Below are positions 35,213 to 45,008 of a DNA stretch of 64,000 nucleotides, in pieces. Each line of letters begins with the position of its first letter. Position 1 is the first letter of the stretch. The notes under the pieces are model-generated. The model saw only the letters and a program-made list of their open reading frames with translations, was not told the DNA's origin and ran no database searches. A program made the translations under genes and the position numbers. Source of the DNA: DASXUG01 sp036504995 (lineage in GTDB: Bacteria; Pseudomonadota; Gammaproteobacteria; Burkholderiales; Methylophilaceae); contig DASXUG010000005.1 in the NCBI GenBank assembly GCA_036504995.1, positions 62,001 to 126,000 of the forward strand, read 5' to 3'.

Positions 35213-35998
35213 GTGAACCCTGCAACTTTTAAAATAGCAACGTGGAATGTAAACTCGTTAAATGTACGCTTGCCACATGTGCTAGATTGGCTTTCCGCCA
35301 ACAAACCTGACGTACTTTGCCTGCAAGAAACCAAGCAAGAAGATAGCAAGTTCCCCTACGAAGCATTGAAAGAAGCGGGGTATAACGCAATTCATAATGG
35401 GCAAAAAACCTATAATGGCGTGGCGATTTTAAGTCCGCATGCTATCGAAGATGCTCAGTTTGACATTCCCAACTTCGAAGATGATCAAAAACGCATCATT
35501 ACCGCCACCATTAATGGTATGCGCATAGTATGCGCTTACATTGTGAATGGTCAGGCAGTGGATAGCGAGAAATACGAATATAAAATGCGCTGGCTCACGG
35601 CACTGACTAACTGGCTACAAAGTGAGGTTAACGCTCATCCTAACTTTGCCTTATTGGGCGACTACAATATTGCGCCCGATGACCGCGATTGCCATGACCC
35701 TGCTGCGTGGATAGGACAAATCTTGGTCAGCCCGCAAGAGCGTGATGCATTTAAAAAATTGGTCGCACTGGGATTGCATGATAGTTTTAGGCTGTTTGAA
35801 CAAGGGGAAGGACATTTTAGTTGGTGGGACTATCGCATGGCAGGATTCAGACGAAACTTGGGCATGCGAATCGACCATATTTTAATCAGCACGCCACTTG
35901 TGGCACAATGTAAATCAAGCTGGATAGACAAAACACCACGCAAGCTAGAGCGCCCCAGTGACCATACGCCTGTGGTATTAGAACTAAATTACCCATAA
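35213..35998 (+). CDS. xthA: Exodeoxyribonuclease III
   Basis: 261 residues. AP endonuclease and 3'-5' exonuclease in base-excision repair. Motifs: KIATWNVNSLNVRLP, LCLQETKQED, NGVAILS, LLGDYNIAPDDRDCHD, MRIDHILIS and the catalytic SDHTPVVLEL. The start is GTG. Cytoplasmic. Confidence 0.95.
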   Translation: MNPATFKIATWNVNSLNVRLPHVLDWLSANKPDVLCLQETKQEDSKFPYEALKEAGYNAIHNGQKTYNGVAILSPHAIEDAQFDIPNFEDDQKRIITATINGMRIVCAYIVNGQAVDSEKYEYKMRWLTALTNWLQSEVNAHPNFALLGDYNIAPDDRDCHDPAAWIGQILVSPQERDAFKKLVALGLHDSFRLFEQGEGHFSWWDYRMAGFRRNLGMRIDHILISTPLVAQCKSSWIDKTPRKLERPSDHTPVVLELNYP

Positions 35999-36042
35999 CC
36001 TAAACTCGCATTAACTACTTTAGATTTTAAAGGACCATCACC

Positions 36043-36363
36043 ATGACATTAGATGAAAAATCCATTAACGCGCTTAACGAATATTTTGCTGAAATTGCTC
36101 AGAATGCCATCAACATGGCCACTGAGGAAACCGATGAGGAAACCACTTTTTCTGAGTTTATGGATAACCTCACCAATCTTCTGCATCAGTTTTCTTCTGA
36201 GCATGTCGCCACTGAAGTGCTTGGCTTAACAGCCCGTGCGATAGAAAAATACAACAATGGCAGCGGCATGTATGTGGATGACGTGCAAGCACTCATCGAA
36301 GAAAAAGAAGACGGCTACGATGACGACGAAGAAGATGAAGACGAAGTTGATTACGATGATTAA
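36043..36363 (+). CDS. Acidic-tail hypothetical protein
   Basis: 106 residues, strongly acidic, ending in an Asp/Glu run (about 88-106, EEKEDGYDDDEEDEDE). The first 85 residues are predicted helical. Ribosome site AAAGGA upstream of the ATG. No family recognised; the acidic tail resembles a nucleic-acid mimic or ligand-binding tail, a guess only. Confidence 0.65.
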   Translation: MTLDEKSINALNEYFAEIAQNAINMATEETDEETTFSEFMDNLTNLLHQFSSEHVATEVLGLTARAIEKYNNGSGMYVDDVQALIEEKEDGYDDDEEDEDEVDYDD

Positions 36364-36406
36364 GCACAGGTATGTCAGCCATTAAGGTAAAAAAGGGCGG
36401 CTATTG

Positions 36407-36829
36407 ATGGAGCGTTGGGTTCTTTACGCTTTTATTTCCATGTTGTTCGCTGGCATGACATCGGTCGTCGCCAAGCAAGGCTTGACAGGCATCTCAGCCG
36501 AGCTCGGGCTGACAGTACGCACCATTTTCGTGTTCTTATTTATTTTTGTATTTGCGGCAATTGCGGTTGCGCCCTCTGAAATACGCAACCTGCAAAAAAC
36601 CAATTATCTTTGGCTAGGTATTTCAAGCGCCACCACCGCACTGTCTTGGATTTTCTATTACAAAGCACTCAAAATGGGCAACGTGGCGACGGTCGCACTC
36701 ATCGACAAAGGTAGCGTCATCGTGGCGATTATTCTTGCCTGGCTGCTATTGAAAGAAACTATCAGCCTACGTCAGGTTCTGGGCGCGGCACTCATTTTTG
36801 TGGGTATAGTAGTGATTAGTAAAAAATAG
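36407..36829 (+). CDS. Half-size EamA-family membrane protein
   Basis: 140 residues with four or five hydrophobic helices covering one EamA repeat (WLGISSATTALSWIFYYKAL, VALIDKGSVIVAIILAWLLLKE). EamA permeases usually carry two such repeats, so this one probably dimerises. Substrate unknown. AAGGG is 9 bases upstream of the ATG at 36407. Likely co-transcribed with nnrD. Confidence 0.85.
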   Translation: MERWVLYAFISMLFAGMTSVVAKQGLTGISAELGLTVRTIFVFLFIFVFAAIAVAPSEIRNLQKTNYLWLGISSATTALSWIFYYKALKMGNVATVALIDKGSVIVAIILAWLLLKETISLRQVLGAALIFVGIVVISKK

Positions 36830-36857
36830 CGCTCATCCAAAACAATCTCTCAAAATC

Positions 36858-37724
36858 ATGCTCACCAATCCCAACCAGCCTCAGTTACTCACCAGTAGTG
36901 CATTTAAATCACTACTCAAAGCACGCCCATCCGAAAGCAATAAAGGCTCATTTGGTAGCGTCGCGGTGATTGGTGGCGATACCAGCATGGTAGGCGCGGT
37001 GATATTAGCAACTCGCGCAGCGCAATTGTGCGGTGCAGGCAAAGTGTTTGCGATATCCATCTCCAACACACCACCCAGTGTTGATAATTTGCACCCTGAA
37101 ATTATGTATCGCACGCCACAGGCTTTAGCCGAGCTGATGCCAACACTCAGTTGCGTTGTAATTGGCCCTGGCTTAGGGCAAACCCCTACAGCCATTACCA
37201 CGCTTGAATTTTGGTTACCGCAGAATATTCCGCTCTTACTAGATGCTGATGCGCTTAACCTCATAGCCAAACATACGCACTTACAAGCTTTAGTTAGCCA
37301 TCGCAAGGCTGAAACCATCATTACGCCCCATCCTGGTGAGGCAGCAAGGTTACTCAATATAGCAGTGGATAGCGTTCAACAAAGTCGCGCTGAATGTGCG
37401 CTGATGCTAGCGCGAAACTTGCAAGTCATTTGCGTACTAAAAGGCGCCGAGACAATTTGCACTAACCCTCAAGGCAACCTGTTTATCAATACCACAGGCA
37501 ACCCTGGTCTAGCGAGTGCGGGTACAGGGGATGTGCTCAGCGGCATTATCGCCAGCTTAGTCGCACAAGGGTTACCATGCCTAGAAGCCGCAAAAATGGG
37601 TGTTTTTGTACATGGCGCAGCAGCAGATGCGCTCGTTGCGCGCGGCATTGGCCCAATAGGACTCACCGCCTCAGAAGTGGCACAAGAAGCACGTAATATT
37701 CTCAATCAACTCTCCAACGCTTAA
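36858..37724 (+). CDS. nnrD: ADP-dependent (S)-NAD(P)H-hydrate dehydratase
   Basis: A 288-residue ribokinase-fold repair enzyme (CARKD family) that dehydrates damaged NAD(P)HX. Features: KGSFGSVAVIGGDTSMVGAV near the start, VIGPGLGQT, LLDADALNLIA, TIITPHPGEAARLL and NPGLASAGTGDVLSGIIAS. The NnrE epimerase domain is absent, so it must be encoded elsewhere. Confidence 0.92.
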   Translation: MLTNPNQPQLLTSSAFKSLLKARPSESNKGSFGSVAVIGGDTSMVGAVILATRAAQLCGAGKVFAISISNTPPSVDNLHPEIMYRTPQALAELMPTLSCVVIGPGLGQTPTAITTLEFWLPQNIPLLLDADALNLIAKHTHLQALVSHRKAETIITPHPGEAARLLNIAVDSVQQSRAECALMLARNLQVICVLKGAETICTNPQGNLFINTTGNPGLASAGTGDVLSGIIASLVAQGLPCLEAAKMGVFVHGAAADALVARGIGPIGLTASEVAQEARNILNQLSNA

Positions 37725-37785
37725 TATTGCATTAAGCTCTTGATATTCCGCTCACAATCGCCATCTCTTACCCTGCCTGTTCGGG

Positions 37786-37791
37786 TATAAT
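37786..37791 (+). promoter_or_regulatory. -10 element before fmdB
   Basis: A consensus TATAAT 23 bases before the fmdB ATG; the -35 is poor. Confidence 0.4.
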
Positions 37792-37813
37792 TTCGTTTTT
37801 TAGGAGTCTATTC

Positions 37814-38074
37814 ATGCCTATTTATGATTATCAATGCACTAGTTGCGGTTTAAAAAAAGAAGTCTTGCGTAAAATCAGCGAACCTAACGTTACCGTTTGC
37901 CCTGATTGCGGCAAAGAAACCTTTGCAAAACAATTATCTGCCCCAAGCTTTCAACTAAACGGTACTGGCTGGTACGAAACTGACTTCAAAGGCGGCGGCA
38001 GTAAGCCAGAAAAAAAGTCGAATGATGCCGCACCAGCTGCGGCTGCCTGCAACCCTGGTTGCGCATGTCACTAG
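37814..38074 (+). CDS. FmdB-family zinc ribbon protein
   Basis: 86 residues. The zinc ribbon uses CTSCG and CPDCG (about residues 9-13 and 32-36), typical of FmdB regulators; a Lys/Ala-rich linker and a Cys-containing tail (NPGCACH) follow. Function in bacteria is unsettled; it sits at the front of the DUF502-aspS unit. Confidence 0.88.
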   Translation: MPIYDYQCTSCGLKKEVLRKISEPNVTVCPDCGKETFAKQLSAPSFQLNGTGWYETDFKGGGSKPEKKSNDAAPAAAACNPGCACH

Positions 38075-38103
38075 ACTAAATACTTGAGCTATCAACACTT
38101 AAC

Positions 38104-38727
38104 ATGAAAAAATATTTTATTACGGGGCTATTAGTATTAGTCCCCTTATTTATAACGATATGGGTACTGCGAACGCTAATCGGCGCCATGGATCAAAGCC
38201 TATTGCTATTGCCTGTCGCTTGGCGACCAGAAGCACAGCTTGGGTTGGCTATTCCTGGCATCGGTGCAATTTTAACCTTGCTTATCATCTTTATCACTGG
38301 CCTAATCGCCACCAACATCTTTGGTAGGCAATTAATTTTGATATGGGAAGGCATTCTAGCCCGCGTTCCTGTGGTTAAGTCCATTTACTCCAGCGTAAAA
38401 CAAGTATCAGACACCTTGTTTTCAGATTCTGGCAATGCCTTTCGCAAAGCACTCTTGGTACAATTTCCCCATCCGGGCAGTTGGGCGATTGCCTTTCAAA
38501 CAGGCACCCCTGGTGGTGATGTTGCCAATCATCTGCAAGGAGATTATGTCAGTGTTTATGTACCCACAACGCCCAACCCGACTGGCGGCTATTTTGTGAT
38601 GATGGCTAAAAAAGACACCATAGAGCTAGACATGAGCGTGGATGAAGCGCTTAAATATATTATTTCCATGGGCGTGGTCGCACCAGCACACAAAGCTGCG
38701 GCTTCGGATAAAAATATCAAACATTAA
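38104..38727 (+). CDS. DUF502 membrane protein
   Basis: 207 residues, two transmembrane helices (about 5-25 and 55-80) followed by a cytoplasmic domain with RVPVVKSIYSSVKQVSDTL, the family hallmark. The fmdB-DUF502-aspS order is typical for betaproteobacteria. No function is assigned. Confidence 0.9.
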   Translation: MKKYFITGLLVLVPLFITIWVLRTLIGAMDQSLLLLPVAWRPEAQLGLAIPGIGAILTLLIIFITGLIATNIFGRQLILIWEGILARVPVVKSIYSSVKQVSDTLFSDSGNAFRKALLVQFPHPGSWAIAFQTGTPGGDVANHLQGDYVSVYVPTTPNPTGGYFVMMAKKDTIELDMSVDEALKYIISMGVVAPAHKAAASDKNIKH

Positions 38728-38775
38728 CAACCCACTTTTCAATTAAACTTCACCTTTTCAAATAAGAACTTAACT

Positions 38776-40563
38776 ATGATGCGTACACATTACTGCGGAC
38801 ATTTAAACCGCGAACATATCGGCCAAACAGTAACCCTTTGCGGTTGGGCGCACCGTCGTCGCGACCACGGTGGCGTGATTTTTATCGACTTGCGCGATAG
38901 AGAGGGCCTAGCCCAAATCGTTATCGACCCAGACACCAAAGAGGCCTTTGCCGTAGCTGAAACTGTACGCAGCGAGTTTGTACTAAAAGTCACCTGTAAA
39001 GTGCGCGCACGTCCTGAGGGCACCATCAATCCAAATTTACCAACAGGTGCAGTGGAAATGTTGGCGACTGAGATTGAAGTGCTCAACCCATCGCTCACGC
39101 CACCGTTTATGCTGGATGACGACAATTTGACCGAAACCGTGCGTCTAGAGCACCGCTATATCGACTTACGTCGTCCAGCCATGCAAAAAAATATGATGTT
39201 GCGCTATAAAGTCAGCAAAAACTTACGCGATTATTTAGATGAAAACGGCTTTATCGAAGTTGAAACACCGATGCTGACTCGCTCAACACCCGAAGGCGCA
39301 CGCGATTACCTCGTGCCTAGCCGCGTGCATCACGGCATGTTCTTCGCCTTGCCACAATCACCGCAACTATTTAAACAATTGTTGATGGTGTCAGGCTTTG
39401 ACCGTTATTTCCAAATCACCAAATGTTTCCGTGATGAAGATTTACGCGCTGACCGTCAGCCAGAATTTACACAAGTGGATATCGAGACTTCGTTCTTAGA
39501 AGAAAACGAAATCATGGACATCGTTGAAGAAATGATTCGTCGCATGCTTAAGAAAATCCAGAATGTTGAGTTACCTGCTAAATTCCCACGCATGCCTTTC
39601 TCTGAAGCCATGAACAGATACGGCTCTGACAAACCAGACATGCGCGTGACCTTAGAAATCACCGAGCTTTCAGACATTATGAAAGACGTAGACTTTAAAG
39701 TGTTTGCAGGCGCTGCCAATATGGTCGGTGGTCGTGTCGCCGCGATTCGCGTGCCTAACGGTGCAGCGATTAGCCGTTCAGAAATTGACGCATATACTGA
39801 ATTTGTCAAAATCTATGGTGCAAAAGGCTTGGCCTACATCAAAGTCAACGACATCACCAAACTTAACGAAGAGGGCCTGCAAAGCCCGATTGTGAAAAAT
39901 ATTCACGTCAATGCGTTACAAGCCATTATTGAGCGCACAGGCGCACAAAACGGCGACATCGTGTTCTTCGGTGCGGATAAAGCTAAAATCGTCAACGAAG
40001 CTTTAGGCGCTTTACGTACTAAAGTTGGCCACGAAAAAGGCCATGTGGATGGTCGCGCATGGGCGCCATTGTGGGTGGTTGATTTCCCCATGTTTGAACA
40101 GGACGAAGAAGCCAATCGCTGGGTTGCGCTACATCATCCGTTCACCGCACCCAAAGATGGTCACGAAGACTTACTCGTTTCCAATCCAGGTGCAGCGCTG
40201 TCAAAAGCCTACGACATGGTGTTGAACGGTTGGGAAGTGGGCGGCGGTTCTGTGCGTATCCACAAATCAGACGTGCAATCCAAAGTATTCGACGCACTTA
40301 AAATCAGCAAAGAAGAAGCCCAAGAAAAATTCGGCTTCTTGCTCGATGCGCTGCAATACGGCGCACCGCCACACGGCGGCTTGGCCTTTGGCTTAGATCG
40401 CTTAGTCACTTTAATGACAGGTGCTGAGTCTATCCGTGACGTCATTGCCTTCCCAAAAACTCAGCGTGCACAGTGCTTGATGACCAATGCGCCGAATGAG
40501 GTGGATGAAAAACAATTGAGGGAGCTGCATATTCGCGTTCGTACGCAAAACACAGCGGCGTAA
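38776..40563 (+). CDS. aspS: Aspartyl-tRNA synthetase
   Basis: A 595-residue class II synthetase. Anticodon-binding OB fold at 1-105 (LCGWAHRRRDHGGVIFIDLRD), class II motif 1, motif 2 FRDEDLRADRQPEFTQVD, bacterial GAD insertion (about 280-415), and motif 3 GLAFGLDRLVTLM. Probably charges tRNA-Asp and perhaps tRNA-Asn, as in lineages with GatCAB. ATG 38779 is an alternative. Confidence 0.96.
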   Translation: MMRTHYCGHLNREHIGQTVTLCGWAHRRRDHGGVIFIDLRDREGLAQIVIDPDTKEAFAVAETVRSEFVLKVTCKVRARPEGTINPNLPTGAVEMLATEIEVLNPSLTPPFMLDDDNLTETVRLEHRYIDLRRPAMQKNMMLRYKVSKNLRDYLDENGFIEVETPMLTRSTPEGARDYLVPSRVHHGMFFALPQSPQLFKQLLMVSGFDRYFQITKCFRDEDLRADRQPEFTQVDIETSFLEENEIMDIVEEMIRRMLKKIQNVELPAKFPRMPFSEAMNRYGSDKPDMRVTLEITELSDIMKDVDFKVFAGAANMVGGRVAAIRVPNGAAISRSEIDAYTEFVKIYGAKGLAYIKVNDITKLNEEGLQSPIVKNIHVNALQAIIERTGAQNGDIVFFGADKAKIVNEALGALRTKVGHEKGHVDGRAWAPLWVVDFPMFEQDEEANRWVALHHPFTAPKDGHEDLLVSNPGAALSKAYDMVLNGWEVGGGSVRIHKSDVQSKVFDALKISKEEAQEKFGFLLDALQYGAPPHGGLAFGLDRLVTLMTGAESIRDVIAFPKTQRAQCLMTNAPNEVDEKQLRELHIRVRTQNTAA

Positions 40564-40670
40564 AATGCACTCACCTCGCGATAAGGTCGTTACATCCGCT
40601 GCCGTACTCCCCGTATGGCCTACGCGGGTGTACCTCGTTCTCGCTTCGTGAGTTGCATTTTATAAATCAT
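40561..40670. repeat. Long imperfect hairpin element downstream of aspS
   Basis: AAAATGCACTCAC (40562-40574), overlapping the aspS stop, faces GTGAGTTGCATTTT near 40649-40662. The inner part, including GCCGTACTCCCC, resembles the element at 47728-47877. A dispersed intergenic repeat is likely. Confidence 0.5.
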
Positions 40671-40754
40671 GAATCAAGATCAAATTACAGTTTTGCAGTG
40701 CAACATGTTATTAATAACAAAGCGCCTTTAACATTTGAATTTATTTAAGTTTAA

Positions 40755-41282
40755 ATGCCTCTCAAATCCTTAATACGCACCATTCCACACCACCCCAAGC
40801 AGGGCATAATGTTCCGCGACATTACTACTTTACTGAAAGACCCTGTCGGTCTACGCATGGTAGTGGATGGTTTAGCGCAGCATTATGCGCAGCACACTAT
40901 AGACAAAATTGCGGGGATAGAAGCACGTGGCTTTATTATCGGCGCGGCGCTCGCTTATAAGCTGGGTGTCGGTTTTGTGCCGATCCGCAAATCGGGTAAA
41001 TTACCGTCTGAAACCGTGGGGCAAGAATATGCCTTAGAATATGGATCTGACCGCGTGGAAATTCATACCGATGCGATTAATCAAGGCGAGCAAGTGTTAT
41101 TGGTGGATGATTTAATCGCAACGGGCGGTACAGCCGAGGCTGGCGTGGCCTTGATTCAAAAGCTGGGTGGCGTAGTGGCGGGTTGTGCGTTTGTGATTGA
41201 TTTACCTGAACTGGGTGGCACGAAACGTTTGCTGGAAAGTGGGCTCCAAGTATTTTCACTATGTGAATTTGAAGGACATTGA
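40755..41282 (+). CDS. apt: Adenine phosphoribosyltransferase
   Basis: A 175-residue purine-salvage enzyme making AMP from adenine and PRPP. PRPP motif VLLVDDLIATGGTAEAG (~110-126), and GIEARGFIIGAALA and FVPIRKSGKLP before it. The nudB start codon follows the stop directly. Confidence 0.95.
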   Translation: MPLKSLIRTIPHHPKQGIMFRDITTLLKDPVGLRMVVDGLAQHYAQHTIDKIAGIEARGFIIGAALAYKLGVGFVPIRKSGKLPSETVGQEYALEYGSDRVEIHTDAINQGEQVLLVDDLIATGGTAEAGVALIQKLGGVVAGCAFVIDLPELGGTKRLLESGLQVFSLCEFEGH

Positions 41283-41765
41283 TTGAGCGATACGCACAAC
41301 TTTAAAACGTCTAATTACAAAACGCCTATTTCAGTATTAGTGCTGATTTACACCCGCGATTTACAAGTGCTGCTGATTGAGCGTGCCGATAAAGCTGGGT
41401 TTTGGCAATCTGTCACGGGTAGCGTAGAGGCTGAAGATATAGATTTACTTGCGACCGCAAGCCGTGAAGTGTTTGAAGAAACGGGGTTAATTGCGAGTGA
41501 GCATGCCCTTACTGACTGGCAAGCCTCAAACACCTATGAAATTTACCCGCACTGGCGTTATCGCTATGCACCTGATGTAACACAAAACATTGAGCATCAG
41601 TTTGGGTTAGAATTAGCAAAACCAGTAGAGATTACGCTCGCCCCCGATGAGCATGTGCGTTATGAATGGGTAGATTGGCGCGAAGCCGCCAAACGTGTGT
41701 TTTCTTGGACCAATGTAGATGCATTGAAACGATTAGGCGAAAGACATGGTCTCACATTAGATTAA
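41283..41765 (+). CDS. nudB: Dihydroneopterin triphosphate diphosphatase
   Basis: A 160-residue Nudix hydrolase removing pyrophosphate from dihydroneopterin triphosphate in folate synthesis. The Nudix box is GSVEAEDIDLLATASREVFEETGL-like, with REVFEETG visible. TTG start directly abuts the apt stop; AAGGA lies 6 bases upstream, inside apt. NudB is recognised by neighbours and length (E. coli 150). Confidence 0.9.
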   Translation: MSDTHNFKTSNYKTPISVLVLIYTRDLQVLLIERADKAGFWQSVTGSVEAEDIDLLATASREVFEETGLIASEHALTDWQASNTYEIYPHWRYRYAPDVTQNIEHQFGLELAKPVEITLAPDEHVRYEWVDWREAAKRVFSWTNVDALKRLGERHGLTLD

Positions 41766-41817
41766 ACTGTGCCAACCTAAAGTTAGGCACCCATTAGGCA
41801 AAGTATTGAGGTAAACA

Positions 41818-42930
41818 ATGGAAGCAGTCGCAATTAAAGCAGAACCGATTAAATTTGAGCGCTTTCAGCATTCAAAAGATGAAGAGTGCCAAGCGCGCAT
41901 TATTGCCGCCAAAGAGAAATTGGGTAAAAAATTGGTGATTTTAGGTCATCATTACCAGCAAGAGGGCGTATATAAACATGCGGATTACACAGGTGACTCG
42001 CTCAAACTTTCTCGTTACGCAGCGGATGTAGATGCCGAGTATATCGTGTTTCTCGGCGTGCATTTTATGGCTGAGGTAGCGGATATTTTAAGTCGCCCAG
42101 AGCAAATTGCAATTTTGCCTGATTTAGCTGCTGGCTGCTCAATGGCGGATATGGCTAACTTGGCCAAGGTTGAACGTAGTTATCGCGAACTCAACAAGGT
42201 GTTGAATTTTGATGAGCAAATTACACCTGTTACCTACATTAACTCAGCGGCTGACCTCAAAGCCTTTTGCGGCGAGCATGGTGGCATTGTGTGTACCTCA
42301 ACCAACGCGCCTAAAATTTTAGAGTGGGCATTTGCACGACGTGAAAAAGTGCTGTTCTTCCCCGACCAAAACTTGGGTCGCTGGAGCGGCCATAAAATGG
42401 ACATTCCTCTAGACCAAATGCCAGTGTGGGACCCAGACCAACCGATGGGCGGTCTCACTGTTGAGCAAATCAAAAACGCAAAAATTTTGCTATGGAAAGG
42501 CCACTGCGCGGTGCATCAAATGTTCCGCGAGCAAAACATCACGCGCTTTAGAGCGGAACACCCTGATGGCTTTGTTATTTCTCATCCAGAATCACCCTTT
42601 GAAGTGTGTTTAAACTCGGATTATGTAGGTTCCACCGAATATATTTTAAAAACTGTGGCCGATGCCCCCGCAGGCACGCGCTGGTTAGTAGGCACTGAGC
42701 TGAATTTAGTGAATCGCCTCGCGGAAAAAATGAAACCTGAAGGCAAAATCGTGCAATTTATGTCGCACGTGATTTGCGAGTGCTCAACCATGGCGCGTAT
42801 TGACCCGCAACACCTCGCCTGGACCTTGGAAAACTTGGTCGAGGGCAAAGTGGTCAACCAAATCAAAGTGCAACCGCAAGAGGCTGAATTGGCTAAATTG
42901 GCATTGCAACGTATGCTCGATGCATCATAA
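41818..42930 (+). CDS. nadA: Quinolinate synthase NadA
   Basis: A 370-residue [4Fe-4S] enzyme condensing iminoaspartate with DHAP in NAD synthesis. Three cluster cysteines are visible in LAAGCSMADMA, GIVCTSTNAPK and HVICECSTMARI. Substrate loops LGHHYQQ and SHPES are present. Ribosome site GAGG. NadB and NadC are not in the window. Confidence 0.96.
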   Translation: MEAVAIKAEPIKFERFQHSKDEECQARIIAAKEKLGKKLVILGHHYQQEGVYKHADYTGDSLKLSRYAADVDAEYIVFLGVHFMAEVADILSRPEQIAILPDLAAGCSMADMANLAKVERSYRELNKVLNFDEQITPVTYINSAADLKAFCGEHGGIVCTSTNAPKILEWAFARREKVLFFPDQNLGRWSGHKMDIPLDQMPVWDPDQPMGGLTVEQIKNAKILLWKGHCAVHQMFREQNITRFRAEHPDGFVISHPESPFEVCLNSDYVGSTEYILKTVADAPAGTRWLVGTELNLVNRLAEKMKPEGKIVQFMSHVICECSTMARIDPQHLAWTLENLVEGKVVNQIKVQPQEAELAKLALQRMLDAS

Positions 42931-42959
42931 CGATTAAAGGCAAGGATAAAGGCAGTACA

Positions 42960-43718
42960 TTGCAAAAGATACTCCGTATTGCGACCTTTAATATCCACAA
43001 AGGATACACCCACTTTAACGCGCACTTTTCCTTGCACCATCAGCGCGACTTACTGCAAAAGCTCAATACCGACATTGTGTTTTTGCAGGAGGTGCAAGAT
43101 CAGCACTACCAGCACCCCAAGCGCTTCAACAAATGGCCGATCAAGGGGCAGGTTAATTTTTTAGCCGAGAGCCTTTGGAAGGACTACCGCTATGGCAAAA
43201 ATGCAACTTATCCAGCAGGCCACCACGGTAACGCCCTGCTTTCAAAGCTGCCCATTATTCATAGTGAGAATCAAGATATTTCGGTCAACGCTTTAGAGCA
43301 ACGCGGTATGCTGCATTGCGTGATTGAGGTAGAAAACTGGGATATGCCCTTGCACTGCATATGTGTACACCTTGGATTACTGGCCCATTGGCGCAAACAA
43401 CAGTTAGATAAAATTTCGCAGCATATCGCTCAGCACGTACCTAATAATGCTCCCTTGATCGTTGCGGGAGACTTTAATGATTGGAGTACGCGGGCTGGGC
43501 GCACTTTTGCAAATCATTTGGGGTTAAATGAGGTGTTTGAACACAGCACGGGTAAGTTAGCGAGAAGTTTCCCAGCGATACTACCCATACTGCGCTTAGA
43601 TCGTATCTATACACGTGGCTTAAAGATACAACATGCGCAAGTGCATGGTGGAGCCTCCCATGCAGGGCTTTCAGACCACGCTGTGTTGACGGCCAGCATC
43701 TCAAGATTATCCCCGTAA
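42960..43718 (+). CDS. Endonuclease/exonuclease/phosphatase family protein (YbhP-like)
   Basis: 252 residues of the EEP fold. RIATFNIHKGYTHF, VFLQEVQDQH, GDFNDW and LSDHAVLTAS carry the catalytic residues. The start appears to be TTG at 42960. The next gene is clsB, mirroring the E. coli ybhP-clsB pair, so a lipid-related role is suggested but not shown. Confidence 0.88.
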   Translation: MQKILRIATFNIHKGYTHFNAHFSLHHQRDLLQKLNTDIVFLQEVQDQHYQHPKRFNKWPIKGQVNFLAESLWKDYRYGKNATYPAGHHGNALLSKLPIIHSENQDISVNALEQRGMLHCVIEVENWDMPLHCICVHLGLLAHWRKQQLDKISQHIAQHVPNNAPLIVAGDFNDWSTRAGRTFANHLGLNEVFEHSTGKLARSFPAILPILRLDRIYTRGLKIQHAQVHGGASHAGLSDHAVLTASISRLSP

Positions 43719-43730
43719 GCGACAAAGCAA

Positions 43731-44927
43731 ATGGAAATCCCAGAGAACGGTTTTACAGATAATAATTATGTTGAATTGTTGCGTAACGGCGCTGAGTATT
43801 TTCCTGCCTTAGAAAATGAAATTACGCATGCACAGCATGAAATTTATTTACATACCTATATCTTTGAAGCTGATACACAGGGTAGCCGTATTGCTGAGCT
43901 TCTCAAGCAAGCAGCGCAGCGTGGCGTCAAAACCAGGGTGTTAGTCGACGGCTTTGGTAGCCAACATTTACCTAAGTCATTGATAGCGTCATTTGAAGCT
44001 GCAGGCGTAGAGTTTATGTTCTTTCGTCCGCACATTTCCCCTTGGACACTTCAGAAAAGTCGTCTTCGTCGCCTACACCATAAAATTGCAGTCATTGATC
44101 AACACATAGCCTTTGTGGGAGGCATCAACATTATTGACGACTTTAATGTCCCACATCGCACGCCGCCGCGTGTCGATTATGCTGTCAATGTAACGGGTGA
44201 AATGGTGTTTGAAATTCATCGTTACGTACAAAGGTTATGGCGACATGTTGCTTGGCGACACCTAAAGTTTACAGACTTAATCCTTGACCCACTCAGCACG
44301 CCATCAGCTTCCGCCAATATGACTGCAGCTTTTGTGATTCGCGACAATGTGCTGCATCGGCGGGATATTGAAAAAGCTTACCTCACGGCAATCAACGCCG
44401 CAAAATCAGAAATCATCATAGCCAACGCTTACTTTATTCCTGGCCGTCATTTTCGTAGAGCGCTCATAGAAGCCGCCAATCGTGGTGTCAAAGTCACATT
44501 ACTATTGCAAGGGCGCATGGAATATTTTCTGATGTTAGCGACTCATGCTTTTTATAGCGAGTTTTTACAAAATGACATCAACATTTATGAATATCACAAA
44601 AGCTTTATGCATAGCAAAGCCGCGGTGATCGATGAAGAGTGGTCAACTGTCGGCTCATCTAATATTGATCCGTTCAGCTTACTTTTAGCAAGGGAGGCAA
44701 ATGTGATCGTAAAAAATCAGCCCTTTGCGCTGGATTTGAAGCATAGCGTTCTGAAAGACATTCAAGATGGTGCGAAACAAATTGATACTCACACTTGGAA
44801 GCACAGCCATATACTCAAACGCATGGTATCTTGGCTGGCTTATGGTTTAGTGAGGTCTATGATAAGCGTGATTGAAAACAAGAGTAGCCAGAGTAAATCT
44901 GCCACAAAAAGACGAGCTAAATCCTAA
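43731..44927 (+). CDS. clsB: Cardiolipin synthase ClsB
   Basis: A 398-residue phospholipase D-type enzyme that makes cardiolipin. Two HKD motifs: HHKIAVIDQHIAFVGGIN (about 121-138) and HSKAAVIDEEWSTVGSSN (about 301-318). No N-terminal helix pair, which separates ClsB from ClsA. A Lys/Arg-rich C-terminal end. 12 bases after the YbhP-like gene. Confidence 0.93.
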   Translation: MEIPENGFTDNNYVELLRNGAEYFPALENEITHAQHEIYLHTYIFEADTQGSRIAELLKQAAQRGVKTRVLVDGFGSQHLPKSLIASFEAAGVEFMFFRPHISPWTLQKSRLRRLHHKIAVIDQHIAFVGGINIIDDFNVPHRTPPRVDYAVNVTGEMVFEIHRYVQRLWRHVAWRHLKFTDLILDPLSTPSASANMTAAFVIRDNVLHRRDIEKAYLTAINAAKSEIIIANAYFIPGRHFRRALIEAANRGVKVTLLLQGRMEYFLMLATHAFYSEFLQNDINIYEYHKSFMHSKAAVIDEEWSTVGSSNIDPFSLLLAREANVIVKNQPFALDLKHSVLKDIQDGAKQIDTHTWKHSHILKRMVSWLAYGLVRSMISVIENKSSQSKSATKRRAKS

Positions 44928-45008
44928 CCGTAAAAGCACCACCTGCGCTCTAGCACGCAAATGCAAAACAGTAAATTAACCTACTAGCGGGGGAAATGAG
45001 AACAAATC

